Shown piece by piece: positions 8,490-17,502 of a stretch of DNA of 64,000 bases; positions within the stretch are counted from its first letter, which is position 1; each line of letters begins with the position of its first letter. Source of the stretch: CAWJMD01 sp963845675 (GTDB taxonomy: Bacteria; Actinomycetota; Actinomycetes; Actinomycetales; CAWJMD01); assembly GCA_963845675.1 (NCBI GenBank), contig CAWJSX010000001.1, forward strand, positions 1,612,001 through 1,676,000. Reading direction: 5' to 3'. Under the pieces are notes generated by a model. The model made no database searches. It had not been told where the DNA came from and saw nothing but the letters and a program-made list of their open reading frames with translations. Both the position numbers and the translations under genes were made by a program.

Positions 8490-11400
8490 TCGGCGACCAG
8501 CACCGCGTCGATGAGATCCCGCGCCCAGTCCAGGATCGCGGTGTCCCGCAACGGCTTTCCTCCCACGCGCGCCGTCTTCGGCTGCGGGACGAGGATCGTG
8601 CGCACGGCCGGTTTCACCAGGGTCTGCGGGTAGAGGCGCTTCAGGCGCAGCACCTGCGACTCCCTGAGCACCACGGGCGCGAAGCGGACGTGCGTTGCCC
8701 TGGGCGCTCACCTCCGCGATGCCCGCGGTCCGGGCGTGCACCCTGAAGCGGGCGACAGCGACGAGGTTCCGCACCGGCTCAGGCAGCTCGCCGTAGCGGT
8801 CCTGCAGCTCGACGCACGATCTCGTCGAGCACGTCGTCGGTCTCCGCGGCCGCGAGCTTGCGGTAGGCCTCGAGACGCAGCCGCTCGTGCGAGATGTAGT
8901 CGTGCGGCAGGTGGGCGTCGACCGGCAGCTCGATCTTCATGTCCGGCTGCGGCTCGCTGTCGCGGTCGCCGCGGAACTCCGCGACCGCGTCCCCGACCAT
9001 GCGAACGTAGAGGTCGAAGCCCACGCCTGCGATGTGCCCGGACTGCTCGCCGCCCAGCAGGTTCCCGGCGCCGCGGATCTCCAGGTCCTTCATCGCGACC
9101 TGCATGCCCGCACCGAGGTCGGTGTTCGCGGCGATCGTCGCCAGCCGGTCGTGTGCCGTCTCGGTCAGGGGCTTCTCGGGCGGGTAGAGGAAGTACGCGT
9201 ACGCCCGCTCGCGACCGCGCCCCACGCGGCCGCGCAGCTGGTGCAGCTGGCTGAGCCCCAGCCGGTCGGCGCGCTCCAGGATCAGCGTGTTGGCGTTGGA
9301 GATGTCGAGGCCGGTCTCGACGATCGTCGTGCAGACCAGCACGTCGAACCGTCTCTCCCAGAAGTCGACGATGACCTCCTCGAGCCGGTGCTCCCCCATC
9401 TTCCCGTGCGCCACGGCGATCCGGGCCTCCGGCACGAGCTCCTTGAGGCGCGACGCCGTCCGGTCGATCGAGTCGACCTTGTTGTGGATGTAGAAGACCT
9501 GTCCCTCGCGCAGCAGCTCCCGCCGGATCGCCGCGGTGACCTGCTTCTCCTCGTACGCACCCACGTACGTCAGGACCGGGTGCCGCTCCTCGGGCGGCGT
9601 CGCCAAGGTGGACATCTCGCGGATCCCCGTGACGGCCATCTCGAGCGTCCGGGGGATCGGCGTCGCGCTCATCGCCAGCACGTCCACGTTGGTACGGAGC
9701 TGCTTCAGCGTCTCCTTGTGCTCAACCCCGAAGCGCTGCTCCTCGTCGACGACGACCAGCCCGAGGTCCTTGAAGCGCACCGACCCCGAGAGCAGCCGGT
9801 GGGTGCCGATCACGACGTCGACGCTGCCGTCGGTGAGGCCCTCGACGACGGCCTCGGCCTCGCTGTCGGTCTGGAAGCGGGAGAGGGCCTTGACCGTCAC
9901 GGGGAAGGCGGCGAACCGCTCCCCGAACGTCTCGAGGTGCTGCTGCACCAGCAGCGTGGTCGGGACGAGGATGGCCACCTGCTTGCCGTCCTGGACCGCC
10001 TTGAACGCCGCGCGGACGGCGATCTCCGTCTTGCCGTACCCGACGTCGCCGCAGATCAGACGGTCCATCGGGACGGTCTTCTCCATGTCGGCCTTGACCT
10101 CGTCGATCGTGACGAGCTGGTCGGGCGTCTCGACGTAGGCGAAGGCGTCCTCGAGCTCCCGCTGCCACGGTGTGTCGGGACCGAAGGCGTGCCCGCTGGT
10201 CGCCATCCGCGCGGAGTACAGCCGGATCAGCTCACCGGCGATCTCCCGGACGTGCTTGCGCGCGCGGCCCTTGGTGCGGGCCCAGTCGGACCCGCCCATC
10301 TTGTTGAGCGTCGGCGCGTCCCCTCCGACGTACTTCGTCACCTGGTCGAGGGCGTCGGTCGGCACGAACAGACGGTCTCCCGGCTGCCCCCGCTTGCCCG
10401 GGGCGTACTCGATCACGAGGTACTCGCGCGTCGCCCGGTCCTGACCGGAACCCGACTGTGCGCTGCATCATCTCGACGAAGCGGCCGACACCGTGCTGCT
10501 GGTGGACGACGTGGTCGCCGGGTCGCAGCTGGAGGGGGTCCACCTGGTTCCGGCGCCGGCTGGGCATCCGCCGCATGTCCTTGGTGCTCGACACCCCCGA
10601 ACGGCCGAGGAGGTCGGCCTCGGTCAGGAGCGCGAAGCGCAGACCCTCCGCGACGAAGCCGGCTGAGGCCGGTGCCGTCGTGACGAGAACCACCGACGGG
10701 GTTGGGCTCTCGGTGAGATCCTCGACCAGGCGAGCGGCGACCGACGCCTCACCGAGCATCTCGACGACACGCTTGCGCCGGCCCGTGCCCCGGCGTCGTG
10801 ACCAGGACCTTCCAGCCGTCGCCCACGAGCCCGCGCAGGTCCTCGAGGGCTGCCGGGACGTCACCGCCGTAGCCGCGAACCTGACGGGCGCCGATGCTCA
10901 GCTGCTCCGGTGACCCCGTCGACGCCCGCGTCCGGCCCGGCGAGCTCGGCGGACGAGAGCTCGGCGTCGACCTCGAAGGTGGACAGCGACCACCAGGGCA
11001 GCCCCGACTCCAGCGCGTCGGCCCTGACCTGCGCCAGCGTGTGGAAGCTGGCCTCCGACAGGTCGACGGGCGTCGCGTTGCCCGAGGCGGCGTTCGCCCA
11101 CGCGGCGGCCAGGAACTCCTGCGTGGTCAGGACGAGGTCGTGGGCGCGGGCACGGACGCGTTCGGGGTCGAGCACGACGACCCGTGAGCGCCCGGGCAGC
11201 AGGTCCGTGAGGGGCTGCATACCGTCGACCAGGGCCGGCGCGAGGGACTCCATGCCCTCGACGGCGATGCCGGCGGCGACGCGGTCGAGCATCTCGGCCG
11301 CCCCGGGGAGGCGCTCCTTCAGGGCGGCCGCCCGTTCGCGGACCGCGTCGGTGAGGAGCACCTCGCGGCACGGCGGGGCCCACACGCCCTCGGGGACGAC

Positions 11401-12066
11401 CTCGAGGGAGCGCTGGTCGGCGACCGCGAACGACCGCACCTCCTCGACCTCGTCGCCGAAGAACTCGACCCGCAGGGGGTGGTCGACCGTCGGGGGGAAG
11501 ACGTCGAGGATGCCGCCGCGAACGGCGAACTCACCTCTGCGCTCGACCATGTCGGTGCGCGTGTAGGCCGCGTCGGCAAGGGCCCGCACGACGTCGTCGA
11601 GGTCGTGCTCCTCGCCGGCGCGCAGCAGGACGGGGGCGAGGTCCCCCAGCCCGCGGACGACCGGCTGCAGCACGGCTCGCACCGGCGCGACGACGACGCG
11701 GACCGGACCGGTGGCGGCGTCGTCGGTGCTCGGGTGAGCCAGTCGTCGCAGCACGGCGAGCCGGCGCGCGACCGTGTCGCTGCGGGGCGAGAGGCGTTCG
11801 TGCGGAAGGGTCTCCCACGCGGGGAACTCCACGACCGCGTGCGCCGGCAGGTAGCACCGGAGGTCTGCGGCCAGGTCCTCGGCTGCACGGCCCGTCGCCG
11901 TGACCGCGAGAACGGGCCCGGCCCCGGCGAGGAGGGCGAGCGTGGCGGGGCGGGCACCGGCCGGAGTGGCGACGTCGAGGGTGGCGCGGCCCGCACGGGC
12001 CGCCTCGAGCGCCGACTCGACCGCGGGGTCGGCACGCAGGACGTCGAGCAGTCCGGTCAGGCTCAT
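8459..12066 (-). CDS. mfd: Transcription-repair coupling factor Mfd (frame-interrupted)
   Basis: ATP-dependent translocase that removes stalled RNA polymerase and recruits UvrA; about 1200 residues when repaired. The N-terminal half has the UvrB-like module (FPAWETLPHERLSPRSDTVA, EFAVRGGILDVFPP, RVEFFGDEVEEVRSF). The middle gives LRPGDHVVHQQHGVGRFVEM, the RNAP-interaction region. The helicase part has GDVGYGKTEIAVRAAF (Walker A), VDEEQRFGVEHKE, LAMSATPIPRTLEM, IVETGLDISNANT and QLRGRVGRGRERAYAYF. Frame breaks lie near 10908, 10790, 10448, 8815 and 8700. ATG at 12066 follows GAGGAGACC. It sits between two glycan-gene blocks; normally it neighbours pth and mazG. Confidence 0.95.
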
Positions 12067-12228
12067 GGTCTCCTCGTGGGTCGACGTCGGCACGCCGTGC
12101 CCGGAGCGGCACAGCGCGACGACCCCGCATCCATCAGGCTGCGGGGTTGCGTCACCCAGGGTACGACGGCACAGCGTGCGTCAGCACCGGGTAGGTCGAG
12201 CGCCGAGCCCGGCACGCGACCCGAGGAT

Positions 12229-12676
12229 TCAGGAGACGGTCGGGTCCACCGGGGTCTCGTCGGTCTCGTCCTGCGGCCCGCGACGCGAGGCGACGACGGC
12301 GGCCGTGCCGACGGCCAGCGCAGCCGCGCCGGCGACAGCCGTGGTGATGACCGCGTCCGGCCCGTGCGCGGGAGCTGACCGGTGGACTGGTCGAGGACCT
12401 TGGGCGGCGTGCGGTTCTGCACCTGTGGCGGCGTGCTCTTCGTCGGCTGGACCTCAGGCGGTCGCGTGCCGGTCGGGGTGGCTTCTTGGTGACCTCAGGG
12501 ACCGGCGGCTTGGACGGTCTCACCGAAGGAGGTGGCCCCGAGGCGGCGGCGGCCGCCGTCATGCCGACCACCTGGACGGTCGGTACGACCCACGCCACCG
12601 TTGCTGCGACTACCGCACCTTGCTTCAAGGCCGACCTTCGCGGGATCCCCGTCGGTCCAGCCTCGTGGTGCGCCAT
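12229..12676 (-). CDS. Small LPXTG-anchored surface protein with Tat-like signal (frame-interrupted)
   Basis: Not a recognised family, but the layout is that of a sortase substrate. Residues 1-45 form a twin-arginine-like signal: PRRSALKQGAVVAATVAWVV followed by an Ala-rich segment. A Pro/Thr/Lys-rich stalk follows (PPEVQPTKSTPPQVQ). The C-terminus reads LPRTG, then the hydrophobic AVITTAVAGAAALAVGTAAVV and SRRGPQDETDE, a standard cell-wall sorting signal. Two one-base deletions, near 12483 (after VTKKP) and 12371 (after LPRTG), must be corrected to join the parts, which is why no single open frame shows it. It is divergent from the PqqD/HprK pair, separated by 252 bp. About 150 residues mature and precursor together. 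Confidence 0.68.
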
Positions 12677-12913
12677 CGACCTGCCCTTCGCCTGACCGTC
12701 CCCGATGACACGGTCCTCGTACCCACCACGCTACCGCTGCACCCCGTCCGGTGCGTCCGGTTCCCACAGACGCTCGGACAGACGGGTGACGCTTCCCCGA
12801 TCGGGCCACGCGGCGCGCCCCCGATCGGGCCAACGTCGTGCGCCCGCGCGTCGCGGGTCCCCCGACGACCCGGTGCGTGAAAGCGGTGGACGGGTCGGCC
12901 GGCGAGGGTCCGC

Positions 12914-12919
12914 CAGTAC
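12914..12919 (+). promoter_or_regulatory. Candidate -10 element for the pqqD-like gene
   Basis: TACGGT (TANNNT) lies about 10 bp upstream of the GTG at 12929 in AGTACGGTGACGAGGTG. The short distance suggests a short leader or a chance match. The rest of the 12677-12928 gap shows nothing else that I can name. Confidence 0.22.
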
Positions 12920-12928
12920 GGTGACGAG

Positions 12929-13201
12929 GTGAATACGCACATCGTCGGAGCCCGGGCACCGTGGGTGGACGTCGCCGACCTGGATGGCGAGATCTCGCTG
13001 TTCGACACCCGCACCGGTCAGGCGCTCGCACTCAACCGCACCGCCTCCGACGTCTGGAAATGCGCCGACGGGAGCACGCCGGTCGCCGAGCTGGTGGCCG
13101 GGCTCGCGGGCGCCTACGGCGTGGAGCCGGACGCCATCCACGACCAGGTCCTGGCGACGCTGGACACGCTCGAGCGGGCCGGGGTCCTGGTCGCGCCGTG
13201 A
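12929..13201 (+). CDS. PqqD-family protein (RRE-like winged helix)
   Basis: A 90-residue protein with the PqqD fold pattern: SLFDTRTGQALALNRTASDVWKCADG, followed by the helical VAELVAGLAGAYGVEPDAIHDQVLATLDTLERAGVL. PqqD-like domains bind leader peptides in RiPP systems but also occur in polysaccharide regions with HprK-like kinases, where their role is not established. GTG at 12929 is the start. Its TGA (13199-13201) overlaps the GTG of the next gene at 13198, so the two are almost certainly co-translated. No precursor peptide is obvious next to it. Confidence 0.8.
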   Translation: MNTHIVGARAPWVDVADLDGEISLFDTRTGQALALNRTASDVWKCADGSTPVAELVAGLAGAYGVEPDAIHDQVLATLDTLERAGVLVAP

Positions 13202-14082
13202 CAGCTCCGCTGTCGTTCGTCGGCGCCGGGGTGCGCGTCGACGTCCTCGGGCTGCCCCCGGACGTGGCCGCACTCGTCCTCGACGTCGGCGCGGGGATGG
13301 TCTCGCCGCCCGGCTGGCAGGGGAGCGCCGCCCACACCGTGGAGGTCGTGCACGCCGCTGACCGGTTCGCCGTCGACGGACGGCAGCTCCCTCACGGTTC
13401 GACCCCGGACCGCCTCGCCGCGGCGGTGCTGTCCGCGGTGGACCGTGCCTGCCTCGCCGCCACCGGGTGCCTGGTCGTGCACGCCGCCGCCGTCGCGGGT
13501 CCCGCCGGCGCCGCCGTCGTCCCCGCCGCGTCCGGTGTCGGCAAGTCGACACTGGCGTCCGCGGCCATGCAGGCGGGACTCCTGCTGCTGTCCGACGAGG
13601 CCGCCTGTCTTCGACCCGAGGACGGGAAGGTCGTTCCGCACGCCCGCCCCCTGGGGCTCTCTGCGGACAGCCGTCTCCTGCTCGGCCTCGACCCCGGCGC
13701 CGACTGGTCACGTCTGGCGCAACACGCCGAGCGTGTTGCGCCAGACGTGACCAGTCGGCGCCCTGAGGTCGTTCCGGAGGACGACGAGCTCGCTGTGGCG
13801 CCGGCACTTCTCGGTGCCTGGGCGGACGGCCCGCACGCGATGCGGGTCGTGGCGATCCCCCACCGCCGGTCCGGTGACGTCAGCGTCGACGACATCCCCC
13901 GACCCGACGGGGTGGTCGCCATGCTGGCGGAGTGCCTGAGCACGGTCGGTCACGCGACCCCGTGGAGCCGCCGGGACGCCTGGGGCCTGCTGACGGACGT
14001 CGTGCGCCCGGCGCGTGTCGTCCGGGTGGGCTACGACCGCCCGGGCGATGCCGCGGAGGCCCTGCGGGACCTTCTCGCGTAG
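13198..14082 (+). CDS. HprK-related kinase-like protein
   Basis: About 294 residues. The Walker A motif ASGVGKST at residues 111-118 follows LVVHAAAVAGPAGAAVV, the arrangement of the HPr kinase/phosphorylase C-terminal domain, and LLLLSDEAACL follows as the acidic second motif. No HPr or complete PTS is nearby, so HPr phosphorylation is unlikely. Proteins of this kind paired with PqqD and a nucleotidyltransferase-like protein have been named the HPr-rel-A system, with unknown target (recalled family knowledge). Residues about 166-188 are encoded by a 67-bp perfect palindrome, giving SRLAQHAERVAPDVTSRRP, which may be an aberrant segment. The start overlaps the pqqD-like stop. Confidence 0.72.
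   Translation: MTAPLSFVGAGVRVDVLGLPPDVAALVLDVGAGMVSPPGWQGSAAHTVEVVHAADRFAVDGRQLPHGSTPDRLAAAVLSAVDRACLAATGCLVVHAAAVAGPAGAAVVPAASGVGKSTLASAAMQAGLLLLSDEAACLRPEDGKVVPHARPLGLSADSRLLLGLDPGADWSRLAQHAERVAPDVTSRRPEVVPEDDELAVAPALLGAWADGPHAMRVVAIPHRRSGDVSVDDIPRPDGVVAMLAECLSTVGHATPWSRRDAWGLLTDVVRPARVVRVGYDRPGDAAEALRDLLA
13696..13762. repeat. 32-bp perfect inverted repeat with a 3-nt loop inside the hprK-like gene
   Basis: Left arm 13696-13727 begins GGCGCCGACTGGTCACGTCT; the loop CGA is 13728-13730; the right arm 13731-13762 is the exact reverse complement. All 32 pairs match and pairing stops at C13695/C13763. The frame stays open through it. Such a hairpin within a coding region is exceptional. It could be a template-switch mutation or a library/assembly artefact. 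Confidence 0.9.
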
Positions 14083-14095
14083 GAGCCCCCCTCGC

Positions 14096-15284
14096 TCAGA
14101 CCTCCCCGCGCGCCACCTCGGCGAGGAAGTGCGCTCGCTCCTGCGGGCCCCCGACCTGGAAGAGGCCGGACCGGGGGTCGTCCGGGTCCAGCGGTGGACC
14201 GAGGTGGCCGAAGGGCTGCGGACGGGTGGCTCGCACCGACCGTCGCACCAGCTCCAGGGCGCTGGCCCGCGTGCTGGCGCGACAGGCACGCGCCAGGAGG
14301 CGGCTCGGCCCGCGACCCGTCCCGACCCGCTCGAACGGGTCCGTGCGCTCGGCGGCAGCCACCAGGGCACGCCACGTGGCCGAGGGCGCGAGCCTCCTCA
14401 GGACGTCCGCAGGAACCTCGGTGCCGAGGGTCCGGTGGCACCGGACGAGCATCAGGTGGACAGAGGGCGCCGCGCACCACCGTTCCGCGGTGTCGCAGAC
14501 CAGGCCCCAGTCGGGCTCTCCCGCAACGGCACCCATCGCCTCGCGCAGATCGGCGACCCAGACGAGCCGGTGACCTCCCGACGAAGCCGCGTGCACGGCC
14601 AGGTGGACGACGGTGTCCTCCCACGAGAGGGTGCGGACGCGTGCAGCCGCCGATGTCCACGGACACCGACGCCGCGAACAGGTCGGCCGCGGCGGGACCT
14701 GCCTCCGCCGGCGTCCCGGCAGGGACCAGCGACCAGTGCAGGTCGACGGCCCCGCCCGTCGGCGACAGCAGCCGCAGCTCGCGCAGACCTCCGGCTCTCA
14801 GCAGCGGCCAGTTGCCGTCCAGCAGGTCGAACCCGGCAGCCTCCAGCGCGTCGACGGCGGACGGCAGGTCCCCGGGAGCAACCAGCAGGTCGAGGTCGAC
14901 CGACGACCTGAGGCCGGGCGTCCCGTAGAACAGCTCCACGAGAGCCGGCCCCTTGACCACCAGCCAGGCGATCCCTGCAGGGCCGAGCACGTCGGCGACG
15001 GCGCGCAGGTCTGCGACCGCCCTCTGGTGCCTGGCGACGGCCCCGCGTACCGCCTCCCGCAACCGGTCGACCTGGAACCCATCGGCCTGCGCCTGACGCA
15101 ACGCGAAACCCGAGACACCGTGCACCTCCGCGGCCCAGTCGAGCTGCGGAAGGTGGGCGGGCGCCAGCTCGGGTCCGGCTCCGGCCTGTCCGCGGGTGGC
15201 CACCGCGTGGACGAGCCAGGCCGCCACGTCCGGAGCCACCCGGCGGGGGGACCCGTCGGGACGCTGTAGGGGCGACGGGTCCAC
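14096..15284 (-). CDS. Nucleotidyltransferase-family protein (NTP_transf_5-like; frame-interrupted)
   Basis: About 395 residues. The central motif AWLVVKGPALVELFYGTPGL followed by RSSVDLDLLV matches the uncharacterised NTP_transf_5 group (lysine/glycine, then RxxxDxDLLV with two metal-binding Asp). Then come LRELRLLSPTGGAVDLHWSL (third acidic/His motif) and HLAVHAASSGGHRLVWVADL (helical part). One frame break near 14632-14645 separates VDIGGCT from VRTLSWEDTVVHLAVHAASS. The start is uncertain: GTG at 15284 is used, but no good ribosome binding site is seen. It converges on the hprK-like gene with 13 bp between stops. Its substrate is unknown, and members of this family occur with HprK-like and PqqD-like partners. 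Confidence 0.7.
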
Positions 15285-15436
15285 GCGTTCGGTGTACCAG
15301 TGCCCGCACGGCGCGTCCACCGGATCGGGCCAGGTCCGAGGCCGCGACCTTCCCGGTTCGCCGGACGGGTGAGGGCCTGAGTGGCAGCATGTCCCGGAAG
15401 GCGCGGCGGTCGCCGTGGCCGGTGAGGAGACGAGCG

Positions 15437-16411
15437 ATGTCACGACCCAGGGCTGTCGTCACCGGGGGCGCAGGCTTCCTCGGGAGCCACCTGTGCGAGC
15501 GCCTCCTCCACGACGGCTACGAGGTGCTGTGCCTCGACAACTTCTGCACCGGCAACGCGCGAAACGTGGCACATCTCAGCGAGATCGGGCCGTTCCGCAT
15601 GATCCGCACGGACGTCACGGACTTCATCCACGTGGTGGGTCCGGTCGACGTCGTGCTCAACTTCGCGTCCCCGGCCTCCCCCATCGACTACCTGCAGCTG
15701 CCGATCGAGACGCTCAAGGTCGGGTCCACCGGCACGCTCCACACCCTCGGGCTGGCGAAGGAGAAGGGCGCCAGGTTCCTGCTGGCCTCGACCTCCGAGA
15801 CGTACGGCGACCCGCAGGTCCACCCACAGCCCGAGACCTACTGGGGCCACGTGAATCCCGTGGGTCCGCGTGGCGTGTACGACGAGGCCAAGCGCTACGC
15901 CGAGGCCATCACGATGGCGTACCGCCGCACCCACCAGGTCGACACGGGCATCATCCGCATCTTCAACACCTTCGGCCCGCGGATGCGCGCCTTCGACGGC
16001 CGCGCGATCCCGACGTTCATCCGGCAGGCGCTCGACGGGGAGGACCTGACCGTGGCCGGCGACGGGCTGCAGACCCGCTCGGTCTGCTACGTCGACGACC
16101 TCGTCGAGGGGATCATCCGCCTCCTGCACAGCGGTCACGCGGGCCCGATGAACATCGGCAACCCGCACGAGCTGACCGTCCTCGAGCTCGCCGAGACGAT
16201 CCGCGACCTCACGGGTGCGCAGTCGCAGATCCGGTTCATCGAGCGCCCCGTGGACGACCCGACGGTGCGCCAGCCCGACATCACCCTGGCCCGCGAGGTG
16301 CTCGGCTGGGAGCCCCGGGTGGATCTGCACGAGGGTCTGCGCCGAACCGTCGAGTACTTCGCCGGGCGCGACGGCGTGGTGCGCCAGGAGTCGGCGGCGG
16401 CACTGAGCTGA
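15437..16411 (+). CDS. uxs: UDP-glucuronate decarboxylase (UDP-xylose synthase)
   Basis: NAD-dependent decarboxylation of UDP-glucuronate to UDP-xylose. The 324-residue SDR has VVTGGAGFLGSHLCERLL, the UXS-typical LDNFCTGNARNV, NFASPASPIDYLQLPIETLK, LASTSETYGDPQVHPQ, and GPRGVYDEAKRYAEAI (YxxxK). Next come RIFNTFGPRM, GLQTRSVCYVDDLVEGI and NIGNPHELTVLELA. These match UXS more closely than UDP-galactose epimerases. ATG at 15437 follows GGTGAGGAG. UDP-glucuronate could be supplied by one of the two nucleotide-sugar dehydrogenases in this window. It is followed by a stop-codon hairpin and a convergent SGNH gene. Confidence 0.92.
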   Translation: MSRPRAVVTGGAGFLGSHLCERLLHDGYEVLCLDNFCTGNARNVAHLSEIGPFRMIRTDVTDFIHVVGPVDVVLNFASPASPIDYLQLPIETLKVGSTGTLHTLGLAKEKGARFLLASTSETYGDPQVHPQPETYWGHVNPVGPRGVYDEAKRYAEAITMAYRRTHQVDTGIIRIFNTFGPRMRAFDGRAIPTFIRQALDGEDLTVAGDGLQTRSVCYVDDLVEGIIRLLHSGHAGPMNIGNPHELTVLELAETIRDLTGAQSQIRFIERPVDDPTVRQPDITLAREVLGWEPRVDLHEGLRRTVEYFAGRDGVVRQESAAALS

Positions 16412-16427
16412 CGCCCGCAGGGCGTCA
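16409..16427. terminator. Hairpin overlapping the uxs stop codon
   Basis: TGACGCCC, loop GCA, GGGCGTCA: an 8-bp perfect stem starting at the TGA itself, placed between convergent genes. No U-tract, as is common in this GC range. Confidence 0.5.
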
Positions 16428-16497
16428 CGCACGGGGAGAACGCACGTCGCGAGGGTTCCCCAGGTCGTCGTTTCTCGGAGATCGCCCGGCCGGCCGG

Positions 16498-17489
16498 TCA
16501 CCCTGCGCGGGACGTGCCCCCGACCTCCTCGGCCAGCCAGGACGTGAAGCGCCGACTGCCCTCGCGATTGAGGTGGATCGGGTCGGCGAAGAGGTCCTTC
16601 TCCCACACACCGGCCTCGAGGTACTGGGCACCGGCCGTGGTCGCCGTCTCGTCCAGCAGGTTCCAGCAGACCCGCTTGCTCTGCTCCGGACGGGGTCGGC
16701 ATGTACTCGACGAAGTCCTGGGTGATCGGCATGTTGACCACCCACACCTCGGCTCCGTCGGCCTCGAGGTCGTCGACGAGGCCGACGAGCGCCTCGACCT
16801 TGTCCGCCGCGATGTCGAGGGTCTCCACGTCCGGGCGGTAGAGGACCTCCTCCAGCTTCTCCGCCGGCGGGTAGTCGCGGTCGAGGAAGTGCTCGTCACG
16901 ACCGTCCTTCCCGATGGTGAACTCGTCGTTGCTGCGCCGGTCGCGCCCGGTCAGGTTGAGTGGCTCTCGCAGCTCGACGCGGTGCTTGACCAGCGCCGAG
17001 ACCGACCCGACGGCGTCGTCGACGCGGTCCAGCGTGTGCAGGGTGCCGAGGCGTTCCCGCATCGCCCGGGAGTCGAGGAACTGAGCGAACTGGGCGTCCT
17101 GCGCCGCCTCTTCCGTCACCTCGCGGCAGCTGACGCCGACCACGACGACGGACGGGTCGACCGTCGGCACCGACGAAGCCCTCGGACCACAGCCGCATGA
17201 TGCGGGTGTCGGCGCCGAGCAGGGCGGCGTTGTAGGCCGGCGGCGGGGTGCCCGCCTCGGCGACGAACTGGGCCGGGTCCACGGCGGCGTCCATCATCGA
17301 CGAACCCAGGAAGATCGTCCCCCCGGGCTGGTCGGAGAGTCGCTGGAGGTCGTCTGCCTTCACCTGCTCCTCCGCACTTGCCCAGCGCATCGGCGTCGGC
17401 AGCTCGTCGGCCACGGAGCGCGCACCCAGCTCGACGACCAGCAGCAGGAGGGCCACGACCGCCAGGGACCGGGTCAGCACGACACGCAC
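16498..17489 (-). CDS. Membrane-anchored SGNH/AlgJ-like protein (frame-interrupted)
   Basis: Predicted acetyl-transfer partner of the adjacent MBOAT. A single N-terminal helix (VVLTRSLAVVALLLLVVELG) leads to TIFLGSSMMDAAVDP (GxS block with nucleophile Ser), NAALLGADTRIMRLW, VWVVNMPITQDFVEYMP, and near the C-terminus DPIHLNREGSRRF, the DxxH block. These are the catalytic blocks of SGNH hydrolases and of AlgJ/AlgX-type O-acetylation proteins. Frame breaks lie near 17168 and 16690. GTG at 17489 follows GAGAGGAGG. It lies 13 bp downstream of the MBOAT gene, so the two form an operon. The polysaccharide acted on is inferred from context. Confidence 0.75.
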
Positions 17490-17502
17490 GGAGCCCCTCC
17501 TC

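Noticed and set aside
10208..10683. Long plus-strand open frames antisense to mfd and similar long frames elsewhere
   Set aside because: They are composition-driven shadows in very GC-rich DNA, rich in Arg/Ala/Gly/Pro, with no domain-like motifs and lying opposite clear genes.
8459..12066. mfd as a pseudogene
   Set aside because: Every helicase and UvrB-like motif is conserved, the breaks are single-base and of the same kind as in eno, and long stretches (over 500 codons) remain intact.
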